The notes beneath the pieces are model-generated. The model was not told the origin of the DNA. It did not search any database and saw only the letters and a list, made by a program, of their open reading frames with translations. 8,260 nucleotides of DNA, from contig DATILI010000265.1 of the NCBI GenBank assembly GCA_035476635.1, positions 1-8,260 of the forward strand, written 5' to 3'. Each line of letters starts with the position of its first letter. Within the stretch, counting starts at the first letter, position 1. Shown in pieces: positions 4,633 through 8,260 of the stretch. The DNA comes from DATILI01 sp035476635. GTDB taxonomy: Bacteria; Pseudomonadota; Gammaproteobacteria; Burkholderiales; Burkholderiaceae_C. Both the position numbers and the translations under genes were made by a program.

Positions 4633-6303
4633 ATGCGCATGACCAAGCTGCCGTCCACTTCCATCAAGCGCCGCTCTTCGCTGGCATTGGCCGCCGCACT
4701 TTTGCTGGCCGGCACCGCCGTGCAGGCGCAGGAGAAAGTGCTGCGCATCGCCATGACCGCCGCGGACATTCCGCGCACGCTGGGCCAGCCCGACCAGGGC
4801 TTTGAAGGCAACCGCTTCACGGGCATCCCCATCTACGACTCGCTCACGCAGTGGGATCTGTCCAAGGCCGACGCGCCCAGCGTGCTGATTCCTTCGCTCG
4901 CCACCGCGTGGTCGGTCGACGCCAAGGACAAGACCAAGTGGGTTTTCAAGCTGCGCCCCGGCGTCAAGTTCCATGATGGCTCGGCCTTCAATGCCGACGC
5001 CGTCGTCTGGAACGTGGCCAAGGTGCTCGACAAGGAGGCGGTGCAATTCGACCCCAGCCAGGTCGGCGTGACGGCCTCGCGCATGCCCACGCTCAAGAGC
5101 GCCCGCAAGATCGACGACCTGACGGTGGAGCTCACCACCGCCGAGCCCGACGCCTTCCTGCCGATCAACCTGACCAACCTGTTCATGGCTTCCCCGGCCC
5201 AGTGGGATGCCAAGCTCAAGGCCGTGCCGGCCAGCGTGACGGTGGCGGCCGAGCGTTCCAAGGCCGCCTGGACCGCCTTCGCGGCCGACCCGGCCGGTTC
5301 AGGCCCATTCAAGGTCACGCGCTTCGTCGCACGCGAGCGTCTGGAGCTGGCGGCCAACAAGACCTATTGGGACCCCAAGCGCACGCCCAAGATCGACAAG
5401 GTCGTGATGCTGCCGATGCCCGAGGCCAATGCACGCACGGCCGCGCTCCTTGGCGGCCAGGTCGACTGGATCGAGGCGCCCGCGCCCGACGCCATGCCGC
5501 AAATCACGCAGCGCGGATTCAAGATCTATTCGAATGCGCAACCGCACGTGTGGCCCTGGCAGCTCTCGTTCGCCGAGGGCTCGCCCTGGCTGGACAAGCG
5601 TGTGCGCCAGGCGGCCAACCTCTGCGTCGACCGTGGCGGCTTGAAGCAACTGCTGGGCGGCATGATGGCCGAGCCCAAGGGAACGGTGCCGGCGGGCCAT
5701 CCGTGGTGGGGCAATCCCAAGTTCGACATCAAGTACGACGTGAAGGGCGCGCAGGCGCTGATGACGCAAGCCGGCTTCTCGGCCGCCAAGCCGGTGAAGG
5801 TCAAGATCCAGATCTCGGCCTCGGGCTCGGGCCAGATGCAGCCGCTGCCGATGAACGAGTTCGTGCAGCAGTCGCTCAAGGCTTGTTACTTCGACGTGCA
5901 GTTCGACGTGATCGAGTGGAACACGCTGTTCACCAACTGGCGCAAGGGCGCCAAGGACGCATCGGCCAATGGCGCCAACGCGGTCAACGTCAGCTTCGCG
6001 GCGATGGACCCGTTCTTTGCGATGGTCCGCTTCGTGAGCACCAAGGCCTTCCCGCCGGTCTCCAACAACTGGGGCTACTACGGCAACCCCGAGGTCGACA
6101 AGCTGGTGGCCGATGCGCGTACCAGCTTCGACGACAAAGCACGTGATGCGGCGCTTGCCAAGCTGCACGCGCACATCGTGGAAGACGCGCCGTTCGTCTG
6201 GATCGCGCATGACGTGGGCCCGCGCGCGTTGTCGACCAAGGTCAAGAACGTGGTGCAGCCCAGGAGCTGGTTCATCGACATCGCAACGATGACCATAGAG
6301 TGA
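4633..6303 (+). CDS. ABC importer periplasmic substrate-binding protein, family 5 (Dpp/Opp type)
   Basis: A 556-residue exported solute-binding protein. Sec signal peptide: KRR at 12-14, hydrophobic core about 17-29 (LALAAALLLAGTA) and a VQA|Q cleavage site after residue 32; there is no lipobox Cys. Family-5 core features: YDSLTQWD (68-75), LIPSLATAWSVD (85-96), WVFKLRPGVKFHDGSAFNADAVVWN (103-127), AGSGPFKVTRF (221-231), NKTYWDP (242-248), and RVRQAANLCVDRGGLKQLL (323-341) before the second lobe. Such proteins capture peptides or other medium-size solutes (opines, glutathione, nickel chelates, sugars) and deliver them to a DppBC-type channel. Only two cysteines (331, 418) are in the mature part. 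It is the first gene of the importer operon, divergent from the M20 hydrolase, with a 71-bp gap before the permease. The pairing suggests an amide, peptide or N-carbamoyl ligand; this is inference. Confidence 0.93.
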   Translation: MRMTKLPSTSIKRRSSLALAAALLLAGTAVQAQEKVLRIAMTAADIPRTLGQPDQGFEGNRFTGIPIYDSLTQWDLSKADAPSVLIPSLATAWSVDAKDKTKWVFKLRPGVKFHDGSAFNADAVVWNVAKVLDKEAVQFDPSQVGVTASRMPTLKSARKIDDLTVELTTAEPDAFLPINLTNLFMASPAQWDAKLKAVPASVTVAAERSKAAWTAFAADPAGSGPFKVTRFVARERLELAANKTYWDPKRTPKIDKVVMLPMPEANARTAALLGGQVDWIEAPAPDAMPQITQRGFKIYSNAQPHVWPWQLSFAEGSPWLDKRVRQAANLCVDRGGLKQLLGGMMAEPKGTVPAGHPWWGNPKFDIKYDVKGAQALMTQAGFSAAKPVKVKIQISASGSGQMQPLPMNEFVQQSLKACYFDVQFDVIEWNTLFTNWRKGAKDASANGANAVNVSFAAMDPFFAMVRFVSTKAFPPVSNNWGYYGNPEVDKLVADARTSFDDKARDAALAKLHAHIVEDAPFVWIAHDVGPRALSTKVKNVVQPRSWFIDIATMTIE

Positions 6304-6322
6304 AACCTTGCGGGATAGACCA

Positions 6323-6341
6323 AGAATTGCGAAGCAATTTT
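6323..6341. repeat. Intergenic stem-loop around GCGAAGC
   Basis: AGAATTGC (6323-6330) pairs with GCAATTTT (6334-6341) over 8 positions (one G-T), closing a GAA triloop. The tip GCGAAGC is known to form an exceptionally stable mini-hairpin as single-stranded DNA. Lying between the binding-protein and permease genes, it may protect the upstream mRNA end or attenuate readthrough. Too short and T-poor for a strong terminator. Confidence 0.5.
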
Positions 6342-6374
6342 GCTCTGTCCTCAACTGAATAGAACTAGCCGCCC

Positions 6375-7328
6375 ATGCTCGCCTATCTACTGCGCCGCAT
6401 CCTGTACGCCTTGCCGATCATGGTCGGCGTGGCCTTCGTGTGTTTTGCGCTGGTCCACCTGGCACCGGGCGATCCGCTGGTGTCCATCTTGCCGCCCGAC
6501 GCCTCGGCTGACCTGCAAGCGCAGTTGCGCGAGCTCTATGGCTTCAACCGCTCCTTGCCCGAGCAGTTCGCGCTGTGGGTTTGGCGCGCGGTGCACGGCG
6601 ACTTGGGCGTGTCGATCGCCAGCAACCGCGCGGTGGCCGGCGAGGTGCTGACGGCCGTCGGCAATACGCTGCGCCTGGCGGTGGTGGCGACCGTGATCGG
6701 CTTCGTGCTGGGCTGCCTGTTCGGCTTTGTCGCGGGCTACTTTCGCAACTCCTGGCTGGACCGCGTCGCCTCGCTGTTGTCGGTGCTGGGCGTGAGCGTG
6801 CCGCACTATTGGCTGGGCATGGTGATGGTGATCGTGTTCTCGTCGCAGCTCATGTGGCTGCCCGCTACTGGCGCGGGCCCGGGTGGCTCAAGCGACTGGG
6901 CCTGGGACTGGGCGCACCTGCAGTTCCTGGTGCTGCCCGCGATCACGATGTCGGTGATCCCGATGGGCATCATCGCGCGCACCGTGCGCGCGCTGGTGGC
7001 CGACATCCTCGAACAGGAATTCATCGTCGGCCTGCGCGCCAAGGGCCTCACGCACTTCGGCGTGTTCTGCCACATGGTGAAGAACGCGGCGCCCACCGCG
7101 CTGGCCGTGATGGGTCTGCAGCTGGGCTACCTGCTCGGCGGCTCGATCCTGATCGAGACGGTGTTCTCCTGGCCGGGCACGGGTTTCCTGCTGAACTCCG
7201 CGATCTTCCAGCGCGACCTGCCGCTGCTGCAGGGCACGATTCTCGTGCTTGCACTGTTCTTCGTGGTACTTAACCTGCTGGTCGACGTGCTTCAGACCTT
7301 GCTTGATCCGCGGATTGCGCGTGCCTGA
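6375..7328 (+). CDS. ABC importer permease, DppB/OppB type
   Basis: A 317-residue inner-membrane protein with the DppB layout. TM1 is about residues 9-30, leading into LAPGDP (29-34), a hallmark of this subfamily. A periplasmic stretch follows (about 40-95), then TM2 at about 98-121, TM3 at about 132-156, TM4 at about 183-204, TM5 at about 240-262 and TM6 at about 284-307. The cytoplasmic EAA loop, which docks on the ATPase, is EFIVGLRAKGLTHFGVFCHM (215-234), running on into VKNA. FSWPGTGFLLNSAIFQRDLPLLQG (264-287) is the conserved family segment. It forms the channel with the next gene. No clear Shine-Dalgarno precedes ATG 6375, although the N-terminus MLAYLLRRILYALP is the usual one for the family, so the start is likely right and expression probably modest relative to the binding protein. 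Confidence 0.94.
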   Translation: MLAYLLRRILYALPIMVGVAFVCFALVHLAPGDPLVSILPPDASADLQAQLRELYGFNRSLPEQFALWVWRAVHGDLGVSIASNRAVAGEVLTAVGNTLRLAVVATVIGFVLGCLFGFVAGYFRNSWLDRVASLLSVLGVSVPHYWLGMVMVIVFSSQLMWLPATGAGPGGSSDWAWDWAHLQFLVLPAITMSVIPMGIIARTVRALVADILEQEFIVGLRAKGLTHFGVFCHMVKNAAPTALAVMGLQLGYLLGGSILIETVFSWPGTGFLLNSAIFQRDLPLLQGTILVLALFFVVLNLLVDVLQTLLDPRIARA

Positions 7329-7330
7329 CA

Positions 7331-7335
7331 AGGGG
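7331..7335 (+). promoter_or_regulatory. Ribosome binding site deciding the DppC-type start at 7342
   Basis: AGGGG sits 6 nt before ATG 7342 but directly abuts the in-frame ATG 7336, so 7342 is the better start. Confidence 0.6.
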
Positions 7336-7341
7336 ATGACC

Positions 7342-8260
7342 ATGGCGACACTTGCATCTTCCTCATCCTCCTCATCTTCCACCTTGCCTTCCGTCGATCA
7401 GGCGCCGCTGCCGATGCAGCGCTCGCGCGGCTACTGGGCCTCGGCGGCGCTGCGTTTCACGCGCGACCCGGTCGCTGTCGGTGCCGCGCTGGTGGTGCTG
7501 CTGCTGATCGCACTGGCCATCTTCGGCCCCTTGCTGGCGCCGGCCGACCCCTACCAGGCGTCGATGCTCAAGCGCCTCAAGCCGATCGGCACCGAGGGCC
7601 TGCCGCTGGGCAGCGACGAGCTGGGCCGGGACATGCTGTCGCGCCTGATTGTGGGTGCCCGGCTGTCGCTGTTCATCGGCATCACGCCGGTGATCTGCGC
7701 TTTCTTCATCGGCACCGCCATCGGCATCCTGGCCGGCTACGCGGGCGGCTTCGTCAACACATCGATCATGCGCACCATCGACGTGTTCTACGCCTTTCCC
7801 TCGGTGCTGCTGGCCATTGCGCTGTCGGGCGTACTCGGCGCGGGTATCGTCAATTCGCTGATCTCGCTGACCATCGTGTTCATCCCGCAGATTGCGCGGG
7901 TGGCCGAGAGCGTGACCACGCAGGTTCGTGGGCGCGACTACGTGGAAGCCGCGCGCGCCTCCGGCGCAAACGCCTTCACCATCGTGCGCGTGCATGTGCT
8001 GGGTAACGTGCTGGGCCCGATCTTCGTCTACGCCACCAGCCTGATCGCGGTGTCGATGATCCTGGCCTCGGGCCTGTCGTTCCTGGGCCTGGGCGTGAAG
8101 CCGCCCGAACCCGAATGGGGTTTGATGCTCAATACCCTGCGCACCGCGATCTATGTACAGCCCTGGGTGGCGGCGCTGCCCGGCGCGATGATTTTCATCA
8201 CCTCGATTTCTTTCAATCTTCTCTCCGACGGGATTCGTTCGGCGATGGACAACAAGGGCT
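7342..8260 (+). CDS. ABC importer permease, DppC/OppC type (3' partial)
   Basis: Open to the window end: 306 codons seen, no stop. Start 7342 is preferred on ribosome-site spacing; ATG 7336 in frame is the alternative. A Ser8 run (residues 6-13) heads a non-conserved cytoplasmic tail. The DppC layout follows: first TM about 45-65, then APADPYQ (66-72), LGSDELGRDMLSRLIVGARL (89-108, the family signature), TMs at about 109-132 and 150-172, the EAA loop DYVEAARASGANAFTIVRVH (199-218), SGLSFLGLGVKPPEPEWG (243-260), and a last TM in LPGAMIFITSISFNLLSDGIRSAMD (279-303). Since the family normally ends just after this segment, only a few residues should be missing. It starts 13 nt after the dppB-type stop and is clearly co-transcribed. 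ATP-binding subunits are expected next. Confidence 0.93.
   Translation, partial: MATLASSSSSSSSTLPSVDQAPLPMQRSRGYWASAALRFTRDPVAVGAALVVLLLIALAIFGPLLAPADPYQASMLKRLKPIGTEGLPLGSDELGRDMLSRLIVGARLSLFIGITPVICAFFIGTAIGILAGYAGGFVNTSIMRTIDVFYAFPSVLLAIALSGVLGAGIVNSLISLTIVFIPQIARVAESVTTQVRGRDYVEAARASGANAFTIVRVHVLGNVLGPIFVYATSLIAVSMILASGLSFLGLGVKPPEPEWGLMLNTLRTAIYVQPWVAALPGAMIFITSISFNLLSDGIRSAMDNKG

Noticed and set aside
4663..4695. Twin-arginine signal in the binding protein (KRRSSLAL)
   Set aside because: The arginine pair lacks the following hydrophobic FLK-like residues and the core is strongly hydrophobic, so an ordinary Sec signal fits better.
5202..6354. Long frames on both strands (314 and 351 codons) inside the binding-protein gene
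   Set aside because: Low-complexity Arg/Gly/Ala or His/Arg/Leu translations without motifs, overlapping an unambiguous binding-protein frame.

Overview
The window is GC-rich, densely coded DNA. Gene content and protein style (cobalamin synthesis genes with an embedded toxin-antitoxin pair, an IclR regulator, and a peptide-type ABC importer beside an M20 amidohydrolase) suggest a beta-proteobacterium of the Burkholderiales, probably near the Comamonadaceae. That placement is an inference from general resemblance, not from a search.

Left part (1-2250, all + strand): the 3' end of a PLP-dependent threonine-phosphate decarboxylase (cobD type), a BrnT-like toxin gene, a ribbon-helix-helix antitoxin gene, and cobQ (cobyric acid synthase). 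The four genes are packed with a 6-nt gap, an 11-nt overlap and an ATGA overlap, so they look like one transcript. A near-consensus sigma70-type promoter (TTGACA, 16 nt, TACAAT) lies inside the first codons of the toxin ORF. Its predicted start falls on an in-frame ATG at 223, so the toxin-antitoxin pair, and cobQ behind it, may also be transcribed separately, with a leaderless toxin message.

Right part (2251-8260): an IclR-family regulator (+), then, convergent to it, an M20 hydantoinase/carbamoylase-type amidohydrolase (-). Divergent from the hydrolase are the first three genes of a Dpp/Opp-type ABC importer (+): periplasmic binding protein, DppB-type permease and DppC-type permease, the last cut by the window edge. 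ATP-binding subunits would be expected just beyond it. The 229-bp hydrolase/importer gap is AT-rich and holds a perfect 13-bp palindrome made of two ATCGAT units. A copy matching at 14 of 15 positions lies just upstream of the IclR gene and occurs nowhere else I noticed. The simplest reading is that the regulator binds both sites, controlling itself and the divergent hydrolase and importer genes, as a small catabolic regulon for an amide or N-carbamoyl compound. The substrate cannot be read from the sequence.

The binding-protein gene is separated from the permease genes by a 71-bp gap with a small hairpin built around GCGAAGC. No RNA genes, IS elements, CRISPR arrays or integration sites were seen. 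The most notable signals are the shared operator and the promoter and palindrome arrangement at the start of the toxin gene.
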